This document shows positions 1 to 8,078 of a stretch of 64,000 nt of DNA, one piece after another (the first letter of the stretch is position 1; every line of letters starts with the position of its first letter). This DNA comes from Xanthomonas sp. 10-10 (GTDB lineage Bacteria; Pseudomonadota; Gammaproteobacteria; Xanthomonadales; Xanthomonadaceae). Position numbers and translations under genes: made by a program. Location of the stretch: assembly GCF_040182365.1 (NCBI RefSeq), contig NZ_CP144460.1:1178001-1242000 (forward strand), in the 5' to 3' direction. The notes under the pieces are model-generated. The model was given only the letters and a program-made list of their open reading frames with translations. It did not search any database and had not been told where the DNA came from.

Positions 1-205
1 CGCTGATCGGATCCGGCTCGCCGGCATGGTCCATGCGGTGCAGCGATTTGCGCGTGCCCCAGAAACGCGGATCGGAGATGGTCATCTCCGATACCGCCAG
101 CCCGGCGCCCAGCCGCTTGCACAGCAGCCGGAACGGCTTGTCGGTGACGCCCGCCATCGGGGCGAGGATCACCTTGGGGGCAATGGTGTAAGGGCCAATC
201 TGCAT
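1..205 (-). CDS. dusB: tRNA-dihydrouridine synthase DusB (N-terminal part, cut by window edge)
   Basis: Only the first 68 codons lie in the window; the gene runs off the left edge. The peptide opens MQIGPYTIAPKVILAPMAGV and continues TDKPFRLLCKRLGAG, the start of the FMN-binding TIM barrel of bacterial DusB, which reduces uridines in the tRNA D-loop. The APMAGVTD segment is the family hallmark. The ATG at 205 is the first in-frame start matching the usual DusB N-terminus. The C-terminal catalytic cysteine region is outside the window, so activity cannot be judged. In many proteobacteria dusB precedes fis, but that side is not visible. Confidence 0.9.
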   Translation of the reverse strand, partial: MQIGPYTIAPKVILAPMAGVTDKPFRLLCKRLGAGLAVSEMTISDPRFWGTRKSLHRMDHAGEPDPIS

Positions 206-335
206 GCGCGCATTGTCGCTGGGGTAGCTGCTGCTGCCAACTCGGGCGCCGCCACACAAGCGCGGACCGGTGCTGGAGCAGGCCAGCACGCGCCGGCCGG
301 ATCGCACCGACGCGACCGGGCCCGGGATCGGCAGG

Positions 336-938
336 TCAGCGGATCAGCTGGTACAGCTCGAAACCCTTGGCGCCACCGTCCAGGATCAGCAGCAGTTCGT
401 CCGGCCCCAGAGCGACCAGCCGGCCGACGCTGTTGCCGTTGGTGCCGTCGGAGATGTTGCCGGGCGCGTAGCGGCCTTCCGGTTCGTCGTTGACCGTGCT
501 GGCACCGAGGAAGGCAAACTCGCGGCTGTCCTTGGCCAGTGGATACAGCGTGCCGCTGCGACGCTGCGAGCCGCTGACCTTGCGGAAGCGATAGCCGCAG
601 GCATCGCGGCTGATCTCGGCCTTGAAATAGGGGTAGGCATAGGCGAACCGCTGGTCGACCTGGATCGAGCGCACCTGCCAGCGGCCGTCCAGCTTGCCTG
701 GCACCTGCGGCGACCCAGCGCGCTGCAGCAGCGTGCGCGCCAGCGCGGCGCCGTCTTCCTGGTCGGTATCGTCGTAATGCGCTGCGATCGCCTGTTGCAG
801 GCTGTCCGCAGACGCGGTTACCGCAGCGCGGTCGGCATCGCTGGCAGTGCCGTTCCAGTCGCAACGCTGCGCAGCGGCCGACAGCGGGACAAGCCAGGCG
901 CACAGCGCAACGAACCGGATCAGGGAAAAATGACGCAT
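336..938 (-). CDS. secreted DUF4893-type protein
   Basis: This is a 200-aa protein with an N-terminal signal peptide (MRHFSLIRFVALCAWLVPLS, cleavage probably after AAAQ). The mature part resembles the DUF4893 family of periplasmic proteins of unknown function: it opens with CDWNGTASDADR, has an aromatic central segment (FAYAYPYFKAEI) with one further cysteine (DACGYRF), and ends GAKGFELYQLIR. The two cysteines could form a disulfide. The frame stays open to 1025, but ATG 938 is preceded by AAGGAG at good spacing and begins the signal peptide, so it is preferred. It stands alone between dusB and the ribokinase gene. The family assignment is from memory of the pattern; the function is unknown. 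Confidence 0.75.
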   Translation of the reverse strand: MRHFSLIRFVALCAWLVPLSAAAQRCDWNGTASDADRAAVTASADSLQQAIAAHYDDTDQEDGAALARTLLQRAGSPQVPGKLDGRWQVRSIQVDQRFAYAYPYFKAEISRDACGYRFRKVSGSQRRSGTLYPLAKDSREFAFLGASTVNDEPEGRYAPGNISDGTNGNSVGRLVALGPDELLLILDGGAKGFELYQLIR

Positions 939-1037
939 CGAGAACTCCTTGTCGTGATGCAGGCCCGTCACGGCGACGGGCGGTGAAGTGCGGTGGCCCG
1001 AGTGAATGCCAGCCGATGTCGCCATCGGCGCAGGCGG

Positions 1038-1991
1038 TTAGCCGGCGTCCGGCAGCAGCCGTGGCATCGATGCCGCGGCGCCTTCCACTTCGGTGGAGCG
1101 GGCGGCGTAGCGGGTGGCAAAGCGGACATGGGTGATGAAGCTCGCGCCCGGCGACTGCGCCAGCGAGGCCACCAGCGCGCCGTTGAAGGCGTCGCCGGCA
1201 CCGGTGGTGTCCACCGTCTGCGCGCTTTCTGCGCCCACGCGGTAATGCGCCGCACTATCGCCGCGCAACTGCTCGTCGGCATGCGAAATGAAGGCGCCTA
1301 CCGCGCCCAGCGTCACCACGACGGTGCCGCCCGGCAGCAGCTTGCGGCACAGCGAATGCAGCGTATTGCCATCCAGTGCGGCCACATCGTCGGCATTGAT
1401 GCGCTCGCCGACGTGGCGGCCGAGCAGGGCGGCGAACTCGGTTTCGTTCGGGGTCAGCACATCCGACAGCTTGAGCAGGCCGATCGAGGTCGGTGCGTTG
1501 GCCGGTGCGGCGTTGAGCACGGTCAGTACGCCGCATTCGTGCGCCAGGGTCAGTGCCGACTCGATGGTTTCGGCCGGCGATTCCAGCTGTGCCAACAGCA
1601 CGCGGGCCGAGGCAACCAGCGCGCGCTGGTTCTCGACAAAACCGGTGCTCAGCACCGAGTTGGCGCCGGCACCGATCACGATGGTGTTGCGGCCGTGGCC
1701 GTCGACATAGATGCCGCCGGTGCCGGTCGGTTCATTGCTCGGCTCGGCGATCAGCGCAAAACCGTCGTGCGCGGCCAGCGAGCGCGCCAGCGCGCCGCCG
1801 GCATCGTCGCCCAGCGCGCACAGGAAGTGCGTCTTGGCGCCGGCACGTGCGGCCGCGACCGCCTGATTGAATCCCTTGCCACCCGGGCCGGTGCTGTAGC
1901 GGCCGGCGATGGTGGCACCCGGCGCAGGCAGCACATCGCAGCGCCACACGTGATCGACATTGAAAGACCCGACAACGACGACCGAACTCAT
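1038..1991 (-). CDS. rbsK: PfkB-family ribokinase
   Basis: This 317-aa cytoplasmic sugar kinase of the PfkB/ribokinase family phosphorylates D-ribose or a related pentose with ATP. Visible features are the N-terminal VVVVGSFNVD strand, the GPGGKGFNQA substrate-binding motif near residues 35-44, and the C-terminal PfkB signature DTTGAGDAFNG at about 261-271, where D267 is the expected catalytic base. Length fits the family (about 300-320 aa). It lies 80 bp downstream of the CNT nucleoside transporter on the same strand, so the pair probably works in nucleoside/ribose salvage. Some family members with the same motifs use other sugars or nucleosides, so ribose specificity is inferred. Confidence 0.85.
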   Translation of the reverse strand: MSSVVVVGSFNVDHVWRCDVLPAPGATIAGRYSTGPGGKGFNQAVAAARAGAKTHFLCALGDDAGGALARSLAAHDGFALIAEPSNEPTGTGGIYVDGHGRNTIVIGAGANSVLSTGFVENQRALVASARVLLAQLESPAETIESALTLAHECGVLTVLNAAPANAPTSIGLLKLSDVLTPNETEFAALLGRHVGERINADDVAALDGNTLHSLCRKLLPGGTVVVTLGAVGAFISHADEQLRGDSAAHYRVGAESAQTVDTTGAGDAFNGALVASLAQSPGASFITHVRFATRYAARSTEVEGAAASMPRLLPDAG

Positions 1992-2071
1992 AAATACCTG
2001 CTTGCTTGAATGACTTGAATGAAACGTGGCGTCCGGCGATTAGACCGCGACACCGATGAACCCGCGCCGCC

Positions 2072-3370
2072 TCAACCGAAGTGCGAGAGTACGCCGGCAA
2101 TGGTAGCGGTCATGAAGGTGGCGATCGAACCGCCGAGCACCGCACGCAGGCCGAACTTGGCCAGATCGTGACGACGTTCCGGCGCCAGCCCGCCGATGCC
2201 GCCGATCTGGATCGCAATCGAGCTGAAGTTGGCGAAGCCGCACAGGGCATACGTGGCGATCAGGCGGCCTTCCTCGCTCAGGCTCACGCCGGCGACCTGG
2301 CCCTTCACGATCTGCGACAGCTCGGTGTAGGCGACGAATTCGTTGATCACCACCTTCTGGCCGATCAGCGAACCCACCGTTGTCGCGTCCGCCCACGGCG
2401 TGCCGATCACCCAGGCCACCGGTGCAAGCACGTAGCCGAAGATCGTCGACAGGTTGGTCGGCCGGCCCAGCGCCGCTGCCGCGCCGGTCACTTCGCCCAG
2501 CCAGGTCAGCGGGGCGTTGATCAAGGCGATCAGCGCGATGAAGGCCAGCAGCATCGCGCCGATGTTCAGCGCCAGGCGCAGGCCATCGCCGGCACCGGCC
2601 GCGGCCGCATCGATGATGTTGCTGGTGGTCTTTTCCACTTCCATCTTGACCGTGCCGCGGGTCAACGGCGTGCCGGTCTCTGGTACCAGCAGCTTGGCCA
2701 CCACCAGCGTGGCAGGCGCGGCCATGATGCTGGCGGCCAGCAGATGCTTGGCGTAGAACGCCTGCTGCGCAGGGTCGCTGCCGCCGAGCATGCCCACATA
2801 CGCAGCCAGCACGCCGCCGGCGATATGCGCCATGCCGCCGATCATCATCGTCAGCAGCTCGGACTGGGTCATCTTGGGGATGTACGGGCGCACCGTCAGC
2901 GGCGCCTCGGTCTGGCCGATGAAGACGCTGGCGCACACGCTGGTGGTTTCCGCGCCGGACACGCGCATCACCTTGGTGATCGCCCAGGCCATCGCGCGCA
3001 CCACCAGCTGCATCACGCCCAGGTGGTACAGCACGCCCATCAGCGCAGAGAAGAAGATGATGGTCGGCAGCACCTGAAACGCAAAGATGAAGCCGTAGCT
3101 TTCGATGTTCATCAGGCTGCCGAAAATGAAGGTGGAGCCTTCATTGACGAAGCTCAGCACCTTCACAAAGCCCTTGCCCAGCGAATCGAACACGTCGCGC
3201 CCGCCCGGTACCAGCAGCACCAGCGAGGCGAACGAGATCTGCAGCAACAGGCCGGTGGCGACCAGCTTCCAGTCGATCGCGCGGCGGTTGGTCGAAAACA
3301 GCCAGGTGATGCCGATGAGCACCGCCAGACCGAACAGGCCGAAACCGATCCTTCCCAAACCTTCGACCAT
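2072..3370 (-). CDS. concentrative nucleoside transporter (CNT/NupC family)
   Basis: A 432-aa inner-membrane symporter of the CNT family, which imports nucleosides with H+ or Na+. It has about ten hydrophobic segments and recognisable CNT blocks: GRxxFGLFGLAVLIGITWLF at the N-terminus, a GxxVFxFGSL-type segment (FNEGSTFIFGSL region), FQVLPTIIFFSALMGVLYHLG, SVCASVFIGQTEAPL (the QTEAP substrate loop), and the late motif CGFANFSSIAIQIGG. Length agrees with the bacterial family (about 400-430 aa). It is upstream of the ribokinase gene on the same strand and probably cotranscribed with it. Choice of purine or pyrimidine nucleosides cannot be read from the sequence. Confidence 0.92.
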   Translation of the reverse strand: MVEGLGRIGFGLFGLAVLIGITWLFSTNRRAIDWKLVATGLLLQISFASLVLLVPGGRDVFDSLGKGFVKVLSFVNEGSTFIFGSLMNIESYGFIFAFQVLPTIIFFSALMGVLYHLGVMQLVVRAMAWAITKVMRVSGAETTSVCASVFIGQTEAPLTVRPYIPKMTQSELLTMMIGGMAHIAGGVLAAYVGMLGGSDPAQQAFYAKHLLAASIMAAPATLVVAKLLVPETGTPLTRGTVKMEVEKTTSNIIDAAAAGAGDGLRLALNIGAMLLAFIALIALINAPLTWLGEVTGAAAALGRPTNLSTIFGYVLAPVAWVIGTPWADATTVGSLIGQKVVINEFVAYTELSQIVKGQVAGVSLSEEGRLIATYALCGFANFSSIAIQIGGIGGLAPERRHDLAKFGLRAVLGGSIATFMTATIAGVLSHFG

Positions 3371-3538
3371 TCCAATCCCCGGGCTGCCAACGGCAAAACG
3401 GGAAGCCTAGAGCAGGGGGTGACGGCGGGCAAGGCGAACGGCATTCAGAAGGCCGTCGCAGGCTTGCGCAGGCCTCCAGCTCGGTAAACTGCGCAAGCCG
3501 GTCCGGGGCAGGTGCCCTGGAGGTTGCAGGAGATCGCC

Positions 3539-4507
3539 ATGCTTTACCGTCGTCTGGGTTCCACCGGGCTGCAATTGTCGGCCTTGTCGTTCGGGGCCTG
3601 GGTGACCTTTGGCAAGCAGATCGGGCGCGGCGAAGCGCGCAACCTGATTGCCGCGGCCTGGGACAACGGCATCAATTTCTTCGACAACGCCGAGGTCTAC
3701 GCACGCGGCCGCGCCGAAGAGGTGATGGGCGATGTGATCGCCGACCTGCGCCTGCCGCGCGATGGCTACTGCGTGTCGAGCAAGGTGTTCTTCGGTGCGG
3801 TGGACAGCCCGCGCCCGACCCAGCGCGGGCTCTCGCGCAAGCATGTCACCGACGCCTGCCATGCGGCGCTCAAGCGCCTGCGCGTTGACTATCTGGATCT
3901 GTATCTCTGCCACCGGCCCGACCCGGACACGCCGATCCTGGAAACCGTGCGTGCGATGGACGCGCTGATCCGCCAGGGCAAGGTGCTGTACTGGGGCACC
4001 TCCGAATGGAGTGCCGAGCAGTTGCGGACGGCCATCGCCATCGCCGGGCAGGAGCACCTGCACGCTCCTTCGATGGAGCAACCGCAGTACAACCTGTTGC
4101 ACCGCGACCGGCTGGAGCGCGAATACGCGCCCCTGTGCGAGGGCGGGCTCGGTACCACCATCTGGTCGCCGCTGGCGTCGGGCCTGCTGACCGGCAAGTA
4201 CAACGCCGGTGTAGACGCCGATAGCCGCCTCGGCCAACCGGATAATCACTGGCTGCAGGACGAAGTGCTGGGCACCCAGGAGTCGCGCCGTCTCGAACGG
4301 GCCCGCGCGTTCTGCGCAGTGGCTGCCGAGCTCGGGCAGTCGCCGGCCCGGCTGGCCATCGCCTGGTGCCTGCGCAACCCGCACGTGTCCACGGTGATTC
4401 TGGGTGCGAGCCGCGTGGCGCAGCTGGAAGAAAATCTCGGCGCCCTGGAGACCTTGACCCAGGTCGATGCCGCCGGTTGGGCACGGGTGGAGGACGCCAC
4501 GCGCTGA
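3539..4507 (+). CDS. aldo/keto reductase, Kv-channel beta-subunit type
   Basis: This 322-aa NADPH-dependent aldo/keto reductase has the (beta/alpha)8 fold. The N-terminus MLYRRLGSTGLQLSALSFGA is typical of the Kv-beta/YghZ-like subgroup. The catalytic tetrad is visible: Asp in NFFDNAEVY, Tyr of the same motif, Lys in SSKVFF, and His in LYLCHRPD. The cofactor-binding end is seen in the late AWCLRNPHVSTVILGAS segment. ATG 3539 is chosen because the extra upstream residues are not family-like and CAGGAG precedes it. The neighbouring nupC is divergent. Physiological substrate is unknown; detoxification of small aldehydes is typical of relatives. Confidence 0.88.
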   Translation: MLYRRLGSTGLQLSALSFGAWVTFGKQIGRGEARNLIAAAWDNGINFFDNAEVYARGRAEEVMGDVIADLRLPRDGYCVSSKVFFGAVDSPRPTQRGLSRKHVTDACHAALKRLRVDYLDLYLCHRPDPDTPILETVRAMDALIRQGKVLYWGTSEWSAEQLRTAIAIAGQEHLHAPSMEQPQYNLLHRDRLEREYAPLCEGGLGTTIWSPLASGLLTGKYNAGVDADSRLGQPDNHWLQDEVLGTQESRRLERARAFCAVAAELGQSPARLAIAWCLRNPHVSTVILGASRVAQLEENLGALETLTQVDAAGWARVEDATR

Positions 4508-4754
4508 GGGCAGCCATGTGCGGTGGGCACGGGAGGGGGACGGTTGGCTGCGCGGGTTTGGCGGGCGCTTGTACGCAACGAGACGCCGCAACTGGCCGGT
4601 GCACGCCGATCCGATTCCCTATATGGCAAGGTGCTGCCGTCTCTCGCGGCGGTCCCCCGGTTTGTCCACTGCATTGCGGAATCCCCACAGGGACCTTTTC
4701 GATAGGTTTAGTGAATCGAAATAGTTAAACCCATGCAAAGCTCGCGTCGCGAAG

Positions 4755-4794
4755 ATGAGAATGGCTCTTGATCATTAAATGAGAATGGTTATTA
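4755..4794 (+). promoter_or_regulatory. Fur box region upstream of hemP
   Basis: Two identical decamers ATGAGAATGG (4755-4764 and 4779-4788) lie 24 bp apart. The second is embedded in TGAGAATGGTTATTA (4780-4794), which matches 11 of 14 arm positions of the 7-1-7 Fur consensus TGATAAT-N-ATTATCA. The stretch is strikingly AT-rich against the surroundings and ends about 30 bp before the hemP start. Iron-bound Fur would be expected to repress the heme operon here. The rest of the 4508-4826 gap holds nothing else I can support. Confidence 0.72.
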
Positions 4795-4826
4795 TTTGTC
4801 TGGCCAACCGACTGGAGATCCAGACC

Positions 4827-5024
4827 ATGACCGCTCATCCCGTGCTGCTCCGCTCCGAACCGGTCAACCTGCGCGACCGCGCCGTCCCACGTGTCGTTCC
4901 TGCCGAAGACCTGATCAGCAGCGAGGCGCTGCTCAAGGGCCGTCGCGAAGTGCTGATCCAGCACGGCGACCGCGTCTACCGCCTGCGCCATACCAGCAAC
5001 GACAAGCTCATCCTGACCAAGTAA
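4827..5024 (+). CDS. hemP: hemin uptake protein HemP
   Basis: This is a 65-aa HemP-family protein. The conserved core is the C-terminal half, SSEALLKGRREVLIQHGD followed by RVYRLRHTSNDKLILTK, closely matching the HemP pattern (S..LL.G...v.I.H....Y.LR.T...KLILTK). ATG 4827 is chosen over upstream in-frame starts because those would sit inside the Fur box. HemP proteins are small cytoplasmic factors found at the head of heme-uptake operons; in some bacteria they are needed for expression of the receptor gene. Here it is first in the operon, 155 bp before the TonB-dependent receptor. Confidence 0.9.
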   Translation: MTAHPVLLRSEPVNLRDRAVPRVVPAEDLISSEALLKGRREVLIQHGDRVYRLRHTSNDKLILTK

Positions 5025-5038
5025 GTTCCACCCTCCGA

Positions 5039-5056
5039 CCCGCGCATTGGCGCGGG
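5039..5056 (+). other. hairpin between hemP and the heme receptor gene
   Basis: CCCGCGC (5039-5045), loop ATTG, GCGCGGG (5050-5056): a perfect 7-bp GC stem starting 14 nt after the hemP stop. There is no T-run, so it is not an obvious terminator. It could dampen read-through or stabilise the hemP mRNA 3' end. Function is inferred. Confidence 0.4.
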
Positions 5057-5179
5057 GCTCGGGTCGTCTGTCGCGGGCGTTGCCGCCGCCGTCCGCGCTT
5101 CCCACGCTCTTTCCCCGGCGGCCGGTGTCGGCCTTGTCTGCAGCAGGTGCTGCCGGGAACTTCCCCTCAAAGGTTCCCG

Positions 5180-7411
5180 ATGATTCGCCTGCATCCGCTG
5201 GTGGTCGCGCTGTCGCTTGCGCTGCCTGCTGTTCCGTTGTGTGCCCACGCTGCCGAATCAGACGCTGGCGGCGATGCTGCGCGTGAGGTACACGACTTCG
5301 ATCGTATGCAGGTCACCGCCACGCGCACCCAGCGTGCATTGATCGACGTGCCGGGCACGGTGGACGTCATCGACCGCGGACAACTGGACAACCAACTGGT
5401 ACGCGAACTCAGGGACCTGTTCCGCTACACGCCCGGAGTGTCGGTGACCAGCAACAGCGGCCGCTTTGCCGGCGCCAGCGGCATCCGCATCCGCGGGCTG
5501 GACGGCAACCGCGTCGCGATCCTGGTGGATAACGTACCGGTGTCGGATACCTTCGCGTTCGGCAGCTATCTCAATGCCAACCGAAATTTCGTCGATCTTG
5601 AAACGCTCAAGCGAGTGGAGGTCGTGCGTGGGCCGGCCAGCTCGCTGTATGGCTCCGATGCGCTGGGTGGCGTGGTGGCTTTCGTCACCAAGGACCCTGC
5701 CGATTACCTGAGCGCCGACAAGCGCAGCTATGTCGGCCTGAAGTTCGGGTACGAAGGCGACTGGAACGGCTTGTTTGCCGGTGCCACTGCGGCATTCGGC
5801 GGCGATCGCTGGAGCGGCATGGTGGCCGTGGCGCATCGCCAGGGCCAGGAAGCGCAGAACCAGGGCGACAACCGCAGTCGCGATTTCACCCGCACCGCGG
5901 CCAACCCGCAGCGTATCGATGGCCGCAGCGTGCTGACCAAACTGGTGTACGCGCCGAGCACGCAGCAGCGCTTCAAGCTTACCGTGGAGGGCAACGAAGA
6001 CTACGGCAGCATCGAGGCGTTGACCGGCATCGACCCGCGCGTGGCAACGCCATCGTTGCGCATCCTGTCGCAGGACGGCCGCGATCATCAGACCCGTACG
6101 CGGGTGTCGCTGCGGCATGAGCTGGACGCACTGGACGCGGCGCTGGCCGACGACCTGCAATGGCAGCTCTATCGCCAGGACAGCGAAAGCCTGCAACGCA
6201 CCGACGAGTTGCGTGGCAACAACACGCGCCGTCATAACGAACACAACTTCGATCAGCGCGTCTACGGCTTGCTGGTCAACGCGCACAAGTCCATCGACAC
6301 CGGCACGCTCAATCACGACATCACCTATGGCCTGGACGGCACCTGGACCGACACCCGCGCCAAGCGCGATGGCTACTCTGTCAACCTGGCCAATGGCGCG
6401 ATCACCAATCGTGTGGGGCAGGACGTGTTTCCGGTGCGCGATTTCCCGAAGAGCGAAACCACCAAGCTCGGGGTGTATGCGCAGGACGAGATCGGCTTGT
6501 TGGATGGGAGGCTGTCGCTGACGCCAGGCGTGCGCGTGGATTATTTCCGGCTGTCGCCGCAGGTGGACGACATCTTCCGCGAAGACAACCCGGGTGTGGC
6601 GGTCGAAACCATCGACCAGACCCAGGTGTCGCCCAAATTCGGCGCGGTGTGGCGGTTTTCGCAAGCCTGGTCGGCGTATGCCAACTACGCGCACGGCTTC
6701 CGCGCGCCGCCGTACAACGACGTCAATATCGGCTTCACCAATCTGCAGGCGCGCTACACCGCCATCGCCAACCCGGATCTGAAATCGGAAACCAGTCGCG
6801 GCGGCGAGCTGGGGCTGCGCTTCAACGATGCCGTGGGCTATCTGGGTGTGAGCGTGTACTACACCGACTACCGCAACTTCATCGAATCCTACGCACCGGC
6901 CGGCGTCAATGCGGAAGGCTTGATGCTGTTCCAGTCGCGCAATGTCGACGATGTGGTGATCAAGGGCGCCGAAGCGCGTGGCGGGCTGGATCTTGGCGCG
7001 CTGGCCGGCTGGCAGGGCTGGTCGTTGAGCAGCGCGGTGGCCTATTCGGAAGGCGACAACCTCACCGACGATACGCCGCTGAATTCGGTCGACCCATTGC
7101 GCGGCACGCTGGGCGTGGCCTTCGACAGCGATGGCTGGGGTGCGGAACTGATCGGCACCTTTGTCGCACGCAAGCGTCGCCCGCAGCTGGACAGTTACTA
7201 CACCCCGGCCGGCTACGCCACGCTGGATCTGATGGGGCATTGGGAGTTCGCGCCCGGTGCCAAGGTCACCGCCGGCATCTTCAATCTCGCCGACCGCCGC
7301 TATGTGGACTGGAACGCGCTGCCCAACGGCACGCTGGCCAGCAGCACGGTGCTGGATCGCTTCACCGGCGCCGGACGCACGGCCTCGGTCAGCCTGGCGG
7401 TGAGCTGGTAG
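5180..7411 (+). CDS. TonB-dependent heme/hemoglobin outer-membrane receptor
   Basis: A 743-aa TonB-dependent receptor with a signal peptide (MIRLHPLVVALSLALPAVPL, cleavage near AHA-AESD). After a TonB-box-like DRMQVTATRT comes the plug (about residues 45-165: IDVPGTVDVIDRGQLD, GIRIRGLDGNRVAILVDNVP, RVEVVRGPASSLYGSDALGG). The rest is a 22-strand beta barrel ending in the outer-membrane signature SVSLAVSW. FRAP and NPDL boxes characteristic of heme receptors are present (HGFRAPPYND; IANPDLKSET). No histidine lies between these two boxes, where HemR-type receptors usually carry an axial heme ligand. ATG 5180 is used because a longer in-frame extension reads through hemP and the spacer. It is the main transporter of the Fur-controlled operon. 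Confidence 0.9.
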   Translation: MIRLHPLVVALSLALPAVPLCAHAAESDAGGDAAREVHDFDRMQVTATRTQRALIDVPGTVDVIDRGQLDNQLVRELRDLFRYTPGVSVTSNSGRFAGASGIRIRGLDGNRVAILVDNVPVSDTFAFGSYLNANRNFVDLETLKRVEVVRGPASSLYGSDALGGVVAFVTKDPADYLSADKRSYVGLKFGYEGDWNGLFAGATAAFGGDRWSGMVAVAHRQGQEAQNQGDNRSRDFTRTAANPQRIDGRSVLTKLVYAPSTQQRFKLTVEGNEDYGSIEALTGIDPRVATPSLRILSQDGRDHQTRTRVSLRHELDALDAALADDLQWQLYRQDSESLQRTDELRGNNTRRHNEHNFDQRVYGLLVNAHKSIDTGTLNHDITYGLDGTWTDTRAKRDGYSVNLANGAITNRVGQDVFPVRDFPKSETTKLGVYAQDEIGLLDGRLSLTPGVRVDYFRLSPQVDDIFREDNPGVAVETIDQTQVSPKFGAVWRFSQAWSAYANYAHGFRAPPYNDVNIGFTNLQARYTAIANPDLKSETSRGGELGLRFNDAVGYLGVSVYYTDYRNFIESYAPAGVNAEGLMLFQSRNVDDVVIKGAEARGGLDLGALAGWQGWSLSSAVAYSEGDNLTDDTPLNSVDPLRGTLGVAFDSDGWGAELIGTFVARKRRPQLDSYYTPAGYATLDLMGHWEFAPGAKVTAGIFNLADRRYVDWNALPNGTLASSTVLDRFTGAGRTASVSLAVSW

Positions 7412-7416
7412 CGGCC

Positions 7417-8049
7417 ATGCCCATCGCCCGCACACTGCCGTTGTCCTCGGGTGCACGTGCCGACCGCGCAGCGTTGCCGCGCGCAGCGCAGCTGTCGGCG
7501 CTGGGTACGGTGCTGTGCTTGTATCGTCCGGCGCTGGGCACTGAACTCGATGGCTGGCGGCACGCGGTCGATGCGGCCGCCTCGCGCCAGGTGGACAGCG
7601 ATGGCGTGCGCGAAAGCATCTGGTTCTTCGGTGCCGACGGCCAATGCTGCTGGCGCCTGTGCCTGTTGCCGGACAGCGATTTTTTGAGTTGGGATCGCCT
7701 GGTCTCGCGCTTGCCGCCACTGCCGGCGGAAACGCACGGCCTGGGCGTCGGCGAGCGCCTATGGCGCCGGCTGGCCGGACGCATGCGCGGTGAAAGCTGG
7801 CGGTTGAGCGCGCTGCGCCTGCAGTCCACGGCCAACCGCCAGCAGCCGCTGGTCGCCAGTCTTGCGACCGTTTCCGCGCTGGGCGCCGAGGTTGCCGCAC
7901 GACTGGCCCGCGAAGAAGGCATCGACGGACGTGTGGCCGTGGACGATTGCTGCTGCGCACGCGCTGCCGCCGCGCGCGCCACGCAGGCGGCCTCGCGCGG
8001 TACCGATCCCACCGACATGACCACGTCGCTGCTGCGCCTGCGCCGCTGA
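7417..8049 (+). CDS. uncharacterised heme-operon protein with C-terminal Cys cluster
   Basis: This 210-aa protein is encoded 5 bp after the heme receptor gene and therefore almost certainly translated from the same mRNA. There is no signal peptide or membrane segment, so it is probably cytoplasmic. The first half (LSALGTVLCLYRPALGTELD, IWFFGADGQCCWRLCLLPDS) has a strand-rich pattern with several cysteines. The C-terminus carries the unusual run VDDCCCARAAAARA before a Ser/Thr-rich end. Its length and position suggest a heme-handling or heme-transport accessory protein, and proteins at this position have been loosely labelled hemin transport proteins. I do not recognise a characterised family. 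Heme or metal binding by the cysteines is only a hypothesis. Confidence 0.6.
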   Translation: MPIARTLPLSSGARADRAALPRAAQLSALGTVLCLYRPALGTELDGWRHAVDAAASRQVDSDGVRESIWFFGADGQCCWRLCLLPDSDFLSWDRLVSRLPPLPAETHGLGVGERLWRRLAGRMRGESWRLSALRLQSTANRQQPLVASLATVSALGAEVAARLAREEGIDGRVAVDDCCCARAAAARATQAASRGTDPTDMTTSLLRLRR

Positions 8050-8078
8050 CGTTTCCACGACCACGACCGAGAGTTCCG

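Noticed and set aside
2081-3487. 468-codon open frame on the plus strand opposite the nucleoside transporter
   Set aside because: His/Gln/Arg-rich composition typical of GC-rich antisense frames; the minus strand encodes a clear CNT transporter.
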